Shown here piece after piece: positions 32,275-40,268 of a stretch of DNA of 60,216 nt. Source of the stretch: Anaeromyxobacter terrae (lineage in GTDB: Bacteria; Myxococcota; Myxococcia; Myxococcales; Anaeromyxobacteraceae); contig NZ_JALCYY010000023.1 of assembly GCF_022690685.1 (NCBI RefSeq), positions 1 to 60,216 of the forward strand, written 5' to 3'. Position numbers and translations under genes: made by a program. The notes under the pieces were generated by a model. That model searched no databases, was not told the origin of the DNA, and saw only the letters and a list, made by a program, of their open reading frames with translations. Position 1 is the stretch's first letter. Each line of letters opens with the position of its first letter.

Positions 32275-32715
32275 ATGCCCGCCCGCCGCGCCCTCGTCGC
32301 CTCGCTCGCCGCCGCCGCCGCCCTCGCCTGGGCGCGCCCAGCGGAGGCGTCCGTCGCCCTCGGGCTCGGGGCGGACTACCTGCTCGACCCGCAGATCGGT
32401 GAGTTCCAGCTCACGCTCGGCGTCGCGACGCCGCTCGCCCGGCACATCTCCGTCGGCGCGCGCTTCGGGGCGATGCTCCTCTCCGAGCCGTCGCGCGTCG
32501 GCGTCCCGGTCGACGTGAAGCTGCGCGTGCGCGTGGACCGGCTGTACGTCGAGGGGCTCGCCGGGCCGTGGATCGTGTTCGACGACGACGACGCCCTGAA
32601 GCTCCACGCCGCGGTGGGCTTCGGGCTCGTCGGGCGCTCGGTGTCGTTCGGGCTCGAGGTCGGCTACCTCGACCCCACGGCGATGATCGGCGTGCGGCTC
32701 GCGTTCCCGCTCTGA
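32275..32715 (+). CDS. Small secreted beta-barrel-like protein
   Basis: A 146-residue exported protein beginning at ATG 32275 behind AGGAG. A signal peptide (MPARRALVASLAAAAALAWA, cleavage near PAEA/SV) is followed by alternating hydrophobic strands: SVALGLGADYLL, FQLTLGVATPL, HISVGARFGAML, KLRVRVDRLYVEGLAG, LKLHAAVGFGLVG, VSFGLEVGYLD, and a final MIGVRLAFPL with a C-terminal hydrophobic residue. This is the look of a small eight-strand outer-membrane barrel. No enzyme motif. Function unknown; it converges on the LysR gene. Confidence 0.7.
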   Translation: MPARRALVASLAAAAALAWARPAEASVALGLGADYLLDPQIGEFQLTLGVATPLARHISVGARFGAMLLSEPSRVGVPVDVKLRVRVDRLYVEGLAGPWIVFDDDDALKLHAAVGFGLVGRSVSFGLEVGYLDPTAMIGVRLAFPL

Positions 32716-32724
32716 CGGGTGCGG

Positions 32725-33666
32725 TCAGCCGCCGCACAGCGCGGGGCGCGCGGCGAGGACGAGGGCGTCGACCCACTCGATGACGGCGCGCACGCGCGGC
32801 GTGCGGCGGAGATCGCCGTGCACGAGCAGCCACAGCTCGTGGTGCGGCGGCTCCGGCGCGTCGAGCCGGACGAGGGCGTCGTCTCCCTCGGCCACGAAGC
32901 AGGGCAGGACCGCGACGCCGATCCCGATCCGCGCCGCCCCGTGGAGCGAGGCGGTGCTGTTGCACCTGAAGACGACGTGGCGATCGGGCGCGACGCGCGC
33001 GAGCCAGCGCTCCTGCGGGGCGCTCGCGAGCGAGTCGTCGAGGCCGAGGAACGGATCGCCCGCGAGATCGACGGCGCCGCGCCGGGCGGGCGGTGAGCCG
33101 CGCGCGGCGTACAGGCCGTACGCGACGTCGGACAGCTTGCGCGTGACGAGCCCCGCCTCGCGCGGCCGGCCCATCCGCAGCGCGAGGTCCGCCTCGCGGC
33201 GGCCCAGGTCGAAGGTGCGCTGATCGGCGGCGATCTCGAGGAGGAGCGCGGGGTGCCGCTCGCGCAGGGAGGGGAGCGCCGGGACGAGCAGGTGCGCGGA
33301 GAGGTGCGTCGCGGTCGTGAGGCGCACGGTCCCGGCGATGGTGCGGTCGCGCGCGTCCACGTGCCGGGCGAGCGCGAGCACGTCCTCCTCGATCCGGGAG
33401 GCGAGGGCGGCGAGCTCGTCCCCCGCGGCCGTGCGCGTCCAGCCCTGCGGACCTCGCTCGAAGAGCGGGAGCTTTAGCTCCTCCTCGAGCGCCGCGACCC
33501 GGCGCGCCACCGTGTTCCGGTCCACCGCGAGGCGCTGGGCGGCGCGCGAGAGGCTGCCGCAGCGGGAGAGCTCGAGGAAGAACCGCAGATTGCCCCAGTC
33601 GAGCCGGCCCGCGCGTTCGTGCGCGGGGGCAGTGCTCGGCTGCGCGTTCAGCGGTGCCCTCGCCAT
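32725..33666 (-). CDS. LysR-family transcriptional regulator
   Basis: A 313-residue regulator from ATG 33666. The DNA-binding domain is clear: LDWGNLRFFLELSRCGSLSRAAQRLAV then DRNTVARRVAALEEEL. This is the winged helix plus linker helix of LysR proteins, in the subfamily starting L-D-W. The remaining ~220 residues form the periplasmic-binding-like effector domain (GTVRLTTATHLSAHLLVPALPSL; HGAARIGIGVAVLPCFVAEGD). The effector is unknown. It is divergent from the small membrane protein gene at 33726 (60-bp gap), its most likely target; LysR proteins usually autoregulate from such a gap. Confidence 0.9.
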   Translation of the reverse strand: MARAPLNAQPSTAPAHERAGRLDWGNLRFFLELSRCGSLSRAAQRLAVDRNTVARRVAALEEELKLPLFERGPQGWTRTAAGDELAALASRIEEDVLALARHVDARDRTIAGTVRLTTATHLSAHLLVPALPSLRERHPALLLEIAADQRTFDLGRREADLALRMGRPREAGLVTRKLSDVAYGLYAARGSPPARRGAVDLAGDPFLGLDDSLASAPQERWLARVAPDRHVVFRCNSTASLHGAARIGIGVAVLPCFVAEGDDALVRLDAPEPPHHELWLLVHGDLRRTPRVRAVIEWVDALVLAARPALCGG

Positions 33667-33725
33667 CGCTAGACCTCTCTCGTTCGTCCCGCGCAGCGCG
33701 CGCGGTCCCCGAAAAGGAGTGCACG

Positions 33726-34007
33726 ATGACGTCGCCTGCCGGAACCCGCTTTTCACCGCCCTCGTGGGGCCCCGTCCCGTGGACCCCGGGGCGGCACACC
33801 CGGACCCCGGAGCCACCTCGTCACCGCGCGCGGCGCGCTTTCGACCGTACCACGCGCGGCGCGACGCTCGCGGCGCGGCGTGCGGCCGCCGCCGTGACCC
33901 CCGACGCCGTCGCGGGGGTGGTGCTGCTCGTCGGCTGGGTGGCGCTCTGGGTCCTCTTCCTGCTCGGGATCGTGGAGCCGGCAGCGGCGCTGCGGCTCGT
34001 GCGCTGA
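33726..34007 (+). CDS. Small single-span membrane protein, function unknown
   Basis: A 93-residue reading frame with AAGGAG 8 nt before its ATG. The N-terminal half is rich in Arg, Pro and Thr and polar; residues ~63-84 (AVAGVVLLVGWVALWVLFLLGI) form one transmembrane helix with a short outer tail. It lies between the divergent LysR gene and a strong hairpin at 34031, which together outline a complete transcription unit. I do not recognise a family; the good Shine-Dalgarno sequence and terminator argue that it is real. Confidence 0.55.
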   Translation: MTSPAGTRFSPPSWGPVPWTPGRHTRTPEPPRHRARRAFDRTTRGATLAARRAAAAVTPDAVAGVVLLVGWVALWVLFLLGIVEPAAALRLVR

Positions 34008-34030
34008 CGGGCGAACCGTCGAAGAGGCGA

Positions 34031-34063
34031 GCGGGCGGTCCGGACCCGAGCCGGACCGCCCGC
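34031..34063 (+). terminator. Hairpin terminator after the small membrane protein
   Basis: A perfect 13-bp stem (GCGGGCGGTCCGG at 34031-34043 with its complement at 34051-34063) and a 7-nt loop, 24 bp after the stop of the 93-residue membrane protein. The following bases (cttccctcc) are pyrimidine-rich but without a U-run. Confidence 0.75.
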
Positions 34064-34235
34064 GCTTCCCTCCGCGAGGCTCCCGGCGCTGGATGCTTCT
34101 GGACGACGGCACGCGCCCACGCACGCGCTCGCGAACCGGCGCCCGTCCGCCCGGCAGGCGGCGCGACGGGCTCCGGAATCGACCGTACCGTGAGTACGGG
34201 AGGAGTGACGGCTCGCGGCGCTGCGCTCCCGCCGT

Positions 34236-34241
34236 TAGGCT
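34236..34241 (+). promoter_or_regulatory. Candidate -10 (TAGGCT) of the MASE1 kinase gene
   Basis: TAGGCT at 34236-34241, 44 nt before the ATG at 34286, in the order expected for a -10 with a short leader. No convincing -35. Same hexamer as 21511. Confidence 0.25.
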
Positions 34242-34285
34242 CGGACTCCGCGGCACGAGCCGCCTCGTCTCGAGCCGAAGCGAGC

Positions 34286-36046
34286 ATGCCCCGAACCTCC
34301 CTGCCGTCCGTTCGTGCCGTCGTCGATCCGCTCGCCCTGTTCGCCGGCTACTTCCTCGCCGCGCGGCTCGGCTCCGCCTTCAACGTCGGGCCCGAGTCGA
34401 TCGCGGCCTTCTGGGCACCCAACTCGATCGCGCTCGCGGCGCTGCTCCGCTCTCCCAGGCGGCGCTGGGCGGCGCTCGTCGCCGCGCTCTCCGCGGCGGA
34501 GCTCGCCTCGGATCTCGTCATGGGGTTCCCTGCCCTGACGGCGGCCGGGTTCGCGACGGCGAACGCACTCGAGGTGCTCGTCGCCGCGCGGCTGCTGCGC
34601 AGCGCCGACGGCTGCGCGCCCACGGTCACGGTCGGTGTCGCGGCGCGCTTCGCGCTCTTCGCGGTGCTCCTCGCGCCGGCGGTCGCGGCGCTCCTCGGGG
34701 CGGCGGCCGCCGTGGTCGCCGGGACTCCGTACGGCGCGGCCTGGGGCCGGTGGTTCGTCGGCGACGCGCTCGCCCATCTCACGCTCACCCCCACGATCCT
34801 GCTCTGGCTCGCGAGGCGCCCGTGGCGAGCCCCCCTCCGTCCGCGCCGCGTCGCCGAGGCGATCGCCCTCGGCGCCGGGCTCGCTATCGCAGTCGGCGTC
34901 GCGTTCGGGCACCATGCCGGCGAGAGCGCGTGGCCCGGCGCGCTCTACCTGCCGCTCCCGCTGCTCCTCTGGGCCGCGATCCGCTTCGGAACGATCGGGG
35001 CGAGCACGGCGGTGTCCTCCGTCGCGCTGCTCGCGCTCTTCGCGACGCGCCACGGGCTCGGGCCGTTCACGGGGGCTTCCCCGGCGCACAACGTCCTCGC
35101 GCTCCAGCTCTTCCTCGTGGCGACGGCCCTGCCGCTCCTCGCGCTCTCCGTCTTCGACGAGGACCGGCGGCGCGGCGAGGCGCGGCTGCGCGAGGCGCGG
35201 GACGCGCTCGAGGAGACGGTCGCGGAGCGCACGGCGGAGCTCGACCGCCAGGTGGCGGCGCTCCGGGAGGGCGAGGCGAAGCTCCGCGAGGCGCACGAGG
35301 TGGCCGAGCAGGCGCGCCGCGCCGCCGACGCCGCGAACCAGGCCAAGTCGGATTTCCTCGCCCGGATGAGCCACGACGTCCGCACGCCGCTCAACGCCAT
35401 CCTCGGCCGGGCGTGGCTGCTCGAGCGCGACGCGGGCGCCGGGCCGCGGGCGCTCGGCCACGCCGCCGTCATCCGGCGGAGCGGCGCGCACGTCCTGGAC
35501 CTCGTGCAGGATCTGCTGGAGCTGTCGCGCATCGAGGCGGGGCGCCTGGAGCTGCGGCTCGCGACGACGCACCTCCACGAGCTCGCCAGCACGACCGGGG
35601 AGCTCGTCCGGCTGGAGGCGGACGAGAAGGGGCTCGACCTCAGGGTGGACGTCGGCGCAGGGCTGCCGACCTACGTCCTCGCGGACGAGGTGCGGCTCCG
35701 CCAGGTGCTGCTCAACCTGCTCGGGAACGCGGTCAAGTTCACGTCGCGGGGCGAGGTCGTGCTCGAGGTCCGCGCGGCGCGCTCCGCCGTCTCCTTCGCG
35801 GTGATCGACACCGGCGCCGGGATCGCCGCCGAGGAGCTCGAGGGCGTGTTCCAGCCGTTCCGCCAGGGGGTCTCCGCGCGCACCGCCCGGGCCGGCGTCG
35901 GCCTCGGGCTCGCGATCAGCCGCCAGCTCGTGGTGCTCATGGGCGGCGAGCTGCGCGTCCAGAGCGAGCTGGGCGTCGGGAGCCGGTTCTGGTTCGAGCT
36001 CGCCCTCGAGGTCGCGGAGGCGCCCGTCCTCCGCACGTCCGCCTGA
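34286..36046 (+). CDS. MASE1-domain sensor histidine kinase
   Basis: A 586-residue membrane kinase starting at ATG 34286. Residues ~10-285 contain about eight spans with MASE1 hallmarks: FWAPNSIALAALLRSPRRRW, the ATANALEVLVAARLLR segment, and LLLWAAIRFGTIGAS. A coiled coil follows (about 290-350, ARLREARDALEETVAERTAEL-type). HisKA has MSHDVRTPLNAIL with phospho-His at about 363. The ATPase domain has NLLGNAVKFT, DTGAGI and GVGLGLAISRQL. There is no receiver domain, so a separate response regulator is expected; none is adjacent. The MASE1 ligand is unknown. Confidence 0.9.
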   Translation: MPRTSLPSVRAVVDPLALFAGYFLAARLGSAFNVGPESIAAFWAPNSIALAALLRSPRRRWAALVAALSAAELASDLVMGFPALTAAGFATANALEVLVAARLLRSADGCAPTVTVGVAARFALFAVLLAPAVAALLGAAAAVVAGTPYGAAWGRWFVGDALAHLTLTPTILLWLARRPWRAPLRPRRVAEAIALGAGLAIAVGVAFGHHAGESAWPGALYLPLPLLLWAAIRFGTIGASTAVSSVALLALFATRHGLGPFTGASPAHNVLALQLFLVATALPLLALSVFDEDRRRGEARLREARDALEETVAERTAELDRQVAALREGEAKLREAHEVAEQARRAADAANQAKSDFLARMSHDVRTPLNAILGRAWLLERDAGAGPRALGHAAVIRRSGAHVLDLVQDLLELSRIEAGRLELRLATTHLHELASTTGELVRLEADEKGLDLRVDVGAGLPTYVLADEVRLRQVLLNLLGNAVKFTSRGEVVLEVRAARSAVSFAVIDTGAGIAAEELEGVFQPFRQGVSARTARAGVGLGLAISRQLVVLMGGELRVQSELGVGSRFWFELALEVAEAPVLRTSA

Positions 36047-36213
36047 GGGCGCCGTAGTCCCTGCTGCGGTGCAAGCTGGCCGCCCGCGGCAGGCTGCCAT
36101 CCCGTCGCACCCGCCGGGTCCTCCCCACCGGAGCCGCCATCGCGTGGCCAGCGCGGGCGACCGCGGACGCATGATGGCGCCGGCGTCGTCGGGCACGCCG
36201 CCGGGGAGGGGAG

Positions 36214-37602
36214 ATGAGGCGCCTGTTCGCGGATCTCACGCGCAGTCCGCTCGGGCTCGCGGGCGCGATCGCCGCCACCGTCGCGGGAGTCCTCGTCGTG
36301 ACCCTGCTCGCGCTCGGGCTGGTCGGGTTCCACGGCGGCCCCTACCTCGGGATCCTGGCGTTCGTCATCCTGCCGGGGGTCTTCGTCGTCGGGCTCCTCC
36401 TCATCCCCCTCGGCGACTGGCTCGAGCGGCGCCGCCGCGCCGGAGGCGGCGAGGAGCCGGCGCTGCCGGTGGTCGATCTCAACCGCCCGGCCACCCGCCG
36501 GCGCGTCCTCTTCATCGCCGCGCTGACGATGGTGAACGTGGTCATCGTCGCGCTCGCGACGTTCGGGGCGGTCGAGGTGATGGACTCGCCGGCGTTCTGC
36601 GGGTCGTGCCACAGCGTGATGGACCCGGAGTTCACAGCGTACCAGCGCTCGAACCACGCGCGCGTCGCGTGCGTGGAGTGCCACATCGGGCCGGGCGCGC
36701 CCTGGTTCGTGAAGTCGAAGCTGTCCGGCGCGTGGCAGCTCGTGTCCGTGACCTTCGATCTCTACGAGCGCCCGATCCCGGTGCCGGTCCACGACCTGCG
36801 CCCGGCGCGGGACACCTGCGAGCGCTGCCACTGGCCGACCCGGTTCTTCGGCGACCGGCTGCGCGTGCGCACCTCGCACGCGGACGACGCGGCGAGCACG
36901 CCGCGGCGGACGGTGCTCGTCGTGCACGTGGGCGGCGGGGAGGAGGGCGGCGGCGGCGTCCACTGGCACGTGCGGCCCGGCGTCCAGGTGCGCTACCAGG
37001 CCGATCCTTCCCGGAGCAAGATCGGGGCGGTGGAGCTCGCGCTCGCCGATGGCACGCGCCGCACCTTCCGCGCGCCCGAGCCGGTGGAGGGCGCCGGCGG
37101 GGAGTGGCGGACGATGGACTGCGTCGACTGTCACAACCGGCCGACGCACGTGTTCGGCACGCCGGAGCGCGAGGTGGACGCCGCGATCGTCGCGGGACGG
37201 ATCGATCGCACGCTGCCGTTCGTCCGGCGCGAGGGGGTGCGGCTCGTGCGCCAGGAGCACCCGTCCCACGAGGCCGCGCGCGCCGCGATCCGGGACGGGT
37301 TGCGCGCCTTCTACGCCCGGGAGCACCCGGACGTCGCCCGCTCCCGGAGCGACGCGATCGACGCGGCCGCGGGCGCGCTCGGCGACGTGTACGCCACGAA
37401 CGTCTGGCCGAGCATGCGCATCGGATGGGGGACGTACCCGTCGTTCGTCGGGCACGAGGAGGCCCCGGGCTGCTTCCGCTGCCACGACGAGGCGCACGCG
37501 GCCGAAGACGGCCGGACGATCTCCCAGGACTGCGATCTCTGCCACCGGGTGCTCGCGGAGGACGAGGTCGATCCGCCCGTATTGAAGGAGCTCGGGCGGT
37601 GA
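36214..37602 (+). CDS. Hexaheme NapC/NirT-like membrane cytochrome c
   Basis: A 462-residue protein from ATG 36214 with GGGGAGGGGAG upstream. It begins with two hydrophobic spans (~15-70) and a third at ~105-125, then six heme motifs: CGSCH (~129), CVECH (~152), CERCH (~202), CVDCH (~302), CFRCH (~419) and CDLCH (~440). CGSCHSVMDPE, with a Met near the heme, is typical of NapC/NrfH-type quinol dehydrogenases. The long segment between hemes 4 and 5 is rich in charged residues. Expected role: passing electrons from menaquinol to periplasmic reductases. Its stop overlaps the patatin start (GTGA). Confidence 0.9.
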   Translation: MRRLFADLTRSPLGLAGAIAATVAGVLVVTLLALGLVGFHGGPYLGILAFVILPGVFVVGLLLIPLGDWLERRRRAGGGEEPALPVVDLNRPATRRRVLFIAALTMVNVVIVALATFGAVEVMDSPAFCGSCHSVMDPEFTAYQRSNHARVACVECHIGPGAPWFVKSKLSGAWQLVSVTFDLYERPIPVPVHDLRPARDTCERCHWPTRFFGDRLRVRTSHADDAASTPRRTVLVVHVGGGEEGGGGVHWHVRPGVQVRYQADPSRSKIGAVELALADGTRRTFRAPEPVEGAGGEWRTMDCVDCHNRPTHVFGTPEREVDAAIVAGRIDRTLPFVRREGVRLVRQEHPSHEAARAAIRDGLRAFYAREHPDVARSRSDAIDAAAGALGDVYATNVWPSMRIGWGTYPSFVGHEEAPGCFRCHDEAHAAEDGRTISQDCDLCHRVLAEDEVDPPVLKELGR

Positions 37603-38570
37603 GCGCCCGGTCGAGCGTGGCGCGCCGCCGTCCCCTCTCCGCTCCGCGGCTCGCGCCCCGCGCGCTCGCCGCGATCCTGGCGCTCGCCGCCTGCCGCACC
37701 GTGGCGCCGCCGCTGCCCGACGTGCCGCCGGCGCCGTTCGACGACCAGCCTCCCCAGGTGGCGCTCGTCCTCGGTGGCGGGGGCGCCCGCGGCTTCGCCC
37801 ACGTGGGCGTGATCCGGGTGCTCGAGGACGCCCGGGTGCCCATCGAGCTCATCGTCGGGACCAGCGTCGGGAGCCTCGTGGGCGCCATCTACGCAGCTCA
37901 GCCCAACAGCTACGCCCTCGAGCGGATGGCGCGCAGCCTCGACCGCGACGACTTCTTCGACTTCTCCCTCGCGCCGGCGCTGTTCGGCCAGGGGCTCGCG
38001 ACGGGGGACCGGCTCGAGCGGTTCGTGCGCGACCACGTCCACGCGCGGACGTTCGAGGCCCTGCGCGTCCCGGTCGCGGCGGTCGCGACCGATCTCGACA
38101 CCGGCGATCGGGTGGTGCTCCACGAGGGGGACGTGGCGCGGGCGGTGCGTGCGTCGTGCGCGATCCCGGGCGTGCTCGAGCCCGTCCGGCTCGGCGGGCG
38201 CGTGCTGGTGGACGGCGGCGTCGTCCGGAACCTGCCCGTGGACGTCGCGCGGCAGCTGGGCGCGGACGTGGTCATCGCGGTGGACCTCGCCGCGCTCGAG
38301 CCGAAGGCGACCCCGAGGAACTTCGTCGAGGTGATCTTCCGGGTCGTGAACCTCGTGTCGCGCGCCGAGGCCAAGGAGCTCCGGGGGATCGCCGACGTGA
38401 CGATCGAGCCCGCCGTGGAAGACGTGGGCTTCATCGACTTCGACCGCAAGGACGCGGCGATCAGGGCGGGCATGGAGGCGGCCCGCGCGGCGCTGCCCCG
38501 GATCCGCGAGGTGCTCGCCGCGTGGCCCCGCCCCGCCTCGGTGGCGGGCGCGGGCACCCCGGGCGGCTGA
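37599..38570 (+). CDS. Patatin-like phospholipase lipoprotein
   Basis: A 323-residue protein starting at GTG 37599, which overlaps the cytochrome stop. An Arg-rich N-terminus and hydrophobic stretch end in the lipobox ALAAC (Cys32). The catalytic dyad is complete: the oxyanion loop GGGGARG (59-65), nucleophile Ser89 in GTSVG, and Asp205 in DGG. The sequence resembles RssA/NTE-type serine esterases of bacteria. As a lipoprotein it would act on lipids at the periplasmic face or outer membrane. The 4-bp overlap with a membrane cytochrome suggests joint expression rather than joint function. Confidence 0.88.
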   Translation: MSARSSVARRRPLSAPRLAPRALAAILALAACRTVAPPLPDVPPAPFDDQPPQVALVLGGGGARGFAHVGVIRVLEDARVPIELIVGTSVGSLVGAIYAAQPNSYALERMARSLDRDDFFDFSLAPALFGQGLATGDRLERFVRDHVHARTFEALRVPVAAVATDLDTGDRVVLHEGDVARAVRASCAIPGVLEPVRLGGRVLVDGGVVRNLPVDVARQLGADVVIAVDLAALEPKATPRNFVEVIFRVVNLVSRAEAKELRGIADVTIEPAVEDVGFIDFDRKDAAIRAGMEAARAALPRIREVLAAWPRPASVAGAGTPGG

Positions 38571-38603
38571 CGCGGGCTCAGGCTCGTGCTACGGGCTTCG
38601 TCG

Positions 38604-38885
38604 ATGGCCCGCGCCCCCGCCTGGCACGTCTACGTCCTCCGCTGCGGCGACGGCTCGCTCTACACGGGCGCGACGAACGACGTCGAGCGCCGGGTCGCGC
38701 GGCACGCGGCGGGAGAGGGCGCCCGCTACACGCGCGCGCGCCTGCCGGTGGTGCTCGTGTACTCGGAGCGGGCCGGGGATCGCTCGGCGGCGCTCCGGCG
38801 CGAGGCGGCCCTGAAGCGGCTCACGCGCACCGAGAAGCTGGCGCTCGTGGCGGCGGGGCCGCGGCGCCGCCGGCGCGCGCGATAG
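38604..38885 (+). CDS. GIY-YIG domain protein (UPF0213-like)
   Basis: A 93-residue single GIY-YIG domain protein (ATG 38604; an in-frame GTG at 38586 would add 6 residues). The motif pair is VYVLRC and LYTGATN, followed by the conserved Arg-containing helix DVERRVARHAAG and a basic tail rich in Arg and Lys. UPF0213/YhbQ-type proteins are stand-alone nucleases of uncertain role, suspected in DNA repair. No partner gene is adjacent. The coding region stays in one frame and shows the expected length. Confidence 0.85.
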   Translation: MARAPAWHVYVLRCGDGSLYTGATNDVERRVARHAAGEGARYTRARLPVVLVYSERAGDRSAALRREAALKRLTRTEKLALVAAGPRRRRRAR

Positions 38886-38917
38886 GCTGCGGCGATCGCG
38901 GTCGTTCGACGATGTCC

Positions 38918-38933
38918 TGGCCGTCGACGGCCA
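38918..38933. terminator. Palindrome between convergent genes
   Basis: A perfect 16-bp palindrome (TGGCCGTCGACGGCCA) lies between the converging ends of the GIY-YIG and methyltransferase genes, flanked by CGACGA (38908) and TCGTCG (38938), which could extend it with mismatches. Either a weak terminator or a protein-binding site. Confidence 0.35.
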
Positions 38934-38970
38934 CGGCTCGTCGTCTCTCCCTGGCGAGGCGGCGACGAGG

Positions 38971-39645
38971 TCACGCGGCGGGCAGGGCGAGCGCCCGCGC
39001 CCGCTCCGCGCGCTGCCGCGAGAGCTCGACCCCGATCGCGTCGAGGCCGTGCGCGTTCGCCACCGCGAGCATCGACCCGAGGCCGCAGAACGGATCCACC
39101 ACCGCCCGGCAGCGGGTGTGCGCTAGCAGGAAGCGCGCGGCCGCCGCGCACGCCTCGAGCGGCATCGCCCGTGGCCAGGTCATCGCGCCCGGCACGGGCA
39201 GGACGTCCGGAGACGACTGGCCCGGCAGGAGCCGGAGCCCGCGGCTCACGCAGAGGAGGTGCGCGTAGGCGGGGCGGCCGAACGTGGTCGTCCCCGGCGC
39301 GACGCGGCACACGATCTTGTGCCAGAGGAGCCCGCTCCCGGCCCGCTCGGCGGCGAGCTGCACGAGGAACGCCTTGTCCACCCAGCGGCCGTCCCGCTTC
39401 ACGTCGGTCTGGTAGAAGATCGCGACCGCCTCGTCTGCGACCGCGCGGCAGGCGCGCTCCGCGGCCTCGACGAACCAGCTCCGCCAGCCCTCGGGGCCGA
39501 GCGCGGGCAGCTCCGAGGCGTCCGGCAGGGAGGTGACGATGGCGTGGTCCGCCGGAAGCGAGGCCGACTCGAGCCAGGCGACCCCGTCGCCGGCGTGGAC
39601 GGTGCGGCGCGGCGCGAGGGGCGAGCGCGTGGGAACGTCGGCCAT
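38971..39645 (-). CDS. Putative SAM-dependent methyltransferase, family not identified
   Basis: A 224-residue protein with a SAM-binding signature near its C-terminus, DPFCGLGSMLAVANAHG (187-203), followed by DAIGVELS, which is the acidic end of the second strand. DPFCGxG with an upstream VTSLPD (in place of an NPPY/DPPY motif) looks like the DNA/RNA N6-adenine or exocyclic methyltransferases, in circularly permuted order. The middle has FYQTDVKRDGRWVDK and LLWHKIVCRVAPG, and TFGRPAYAHLLCVSR, which are well-formed but which I cannot tie to a known enzyme. Substrate could be tRNA or DNA. It is divergent from the VOC gene. Confidence 0.65.
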   Translation of the reverse strand: MADVPTRSPLAPRRTVHAGDGVAWLESASLPADHAIVTSLPDASELPALGPEGWRSWFVEAAERACRAVADEAVAIFYQTDVKRDGRWVDKAFLVQLAAERAGSGLLWHKIVCRVAPGTTTFGRPAYAHLLCVSRGLRLLPGQSSPDVLPVPGAMTWPRAMPLEACAAAARFLLAHTRCRAVVDPFCGLGSMLAVANAHGLDAIGVELSRQRAERARALALPAA

Positions 39646-39748
39646 GTGCGCGGACCATAACCCGGCGCGGCCCGCCGCTGGGGGGCGGGGAGCGGGCGGC
39701 TCCCGGGATCCGCGCTCCCGGCGCGGAGCGGGGCGGTGCGCGAGCGGG

Positions 39749-39776
39749 GTGACTTTCGCGGCGGGGCGGAGATACT
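39749..39776 (+). promoter_or_regulatory. Sigma70-like promoter before the VOC gene, likely leaderless
   Basis: GTGACT (39749-39754, 4 of 6 to TTGACA) and GATACT (39771-39776) are separated by 16 nt. The VOC gene has ATG at 39783, 6 nt after the -10, and no Shine-Dalgarno sequence, so transcription would start at or next to the start codon. A GTG at 39780 is an alternative. Confidence 0.5.
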
Positions 39777-39782
39777 GCGGTG

Positions 39783-40175
39783 ATGCCCGCCCGCTGGACC
39801 CACGTCGTCGTCAAGGTCGCGGACCTCGAGCGCTCGATCGCCTTCTACCGCCTGTTCTGCGGGCTGGACGTGGTCCGGGACGGCCGGCCCGGCGGGCACA
39901 CCGTCTGGCTCGCGCCCGCCGCGCGCTCCGACGGGCCGCCCGAGTTCGTGCTCGTGCTCTACCTCACGCGCGTCGACTTCCGGCTCGACCACCTCGGCTT
40001 CCAGTGCGACGCGCGGGCCGAGGTGGACAGGATCGCGGCCGAGGGCGCGCGGCTCGGCATCCTCGCCGAGCCGCCGTTCGACGGCGGCGGGGACATCGGG
40101 TACGTCACGATGGTCCGCGATCCCGATGGTCACCTCGTCGAGTTCACGTTCGGGCAGCCCATCCGCGGGCTGTGA
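39783..40175 (+). CDS. VOC-superfamily (glyoxalase/bleomycin-resistance-like) protein
   Basis: A 130-residue vicinal-oxygen-chelate fold protein. The two babab modules are visible: WTHVVVKVADLERSIAFYRLFCGLDVV at the N-terminus and LDHLGFQCDARAEVDRI then YVTMVRDPDGHLVEFTFGQP at the end. Candidate metal ligands are His7, His64 (LDHLGF) and the C-terminal Glu (LVEF), matching the glyoxalase arrangement. No resistance gene or known substrate context is adjacent, so the reaction is unknown. The gene may be expressed from a leaderless transcript. Alone in its transcription unit. Confidence 0.85.
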   Translation: MPARWTHVVVKVADLERSIAFYRLFCGLDVVRDGRPGGHTVWLAPAARSDGPPEFVLVLYLTRVDFRLDHLGFQCDARAEVDRIAAEGARLGILAEPPFDGGGDIGYVTMVRDPDGHLVEFTFGQPIRGL

Positions 40176-40268
40176 CCGCGGCACTGCGCCGCCCGTCCGT
40201 TGCCAGGCGGGCCGCCGCCCGGCATGATGCGCCCGCCTGCGCCGGCGGTCCCGCGCGGCCCTCCCGCG

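Noticed and set aside
38881-38890. TAGGCT after the GIY-YIG gene as a promoter
   Set aside because: There is no plus-strand gene downstream; this shows the hexamer alone is not diagnostic.
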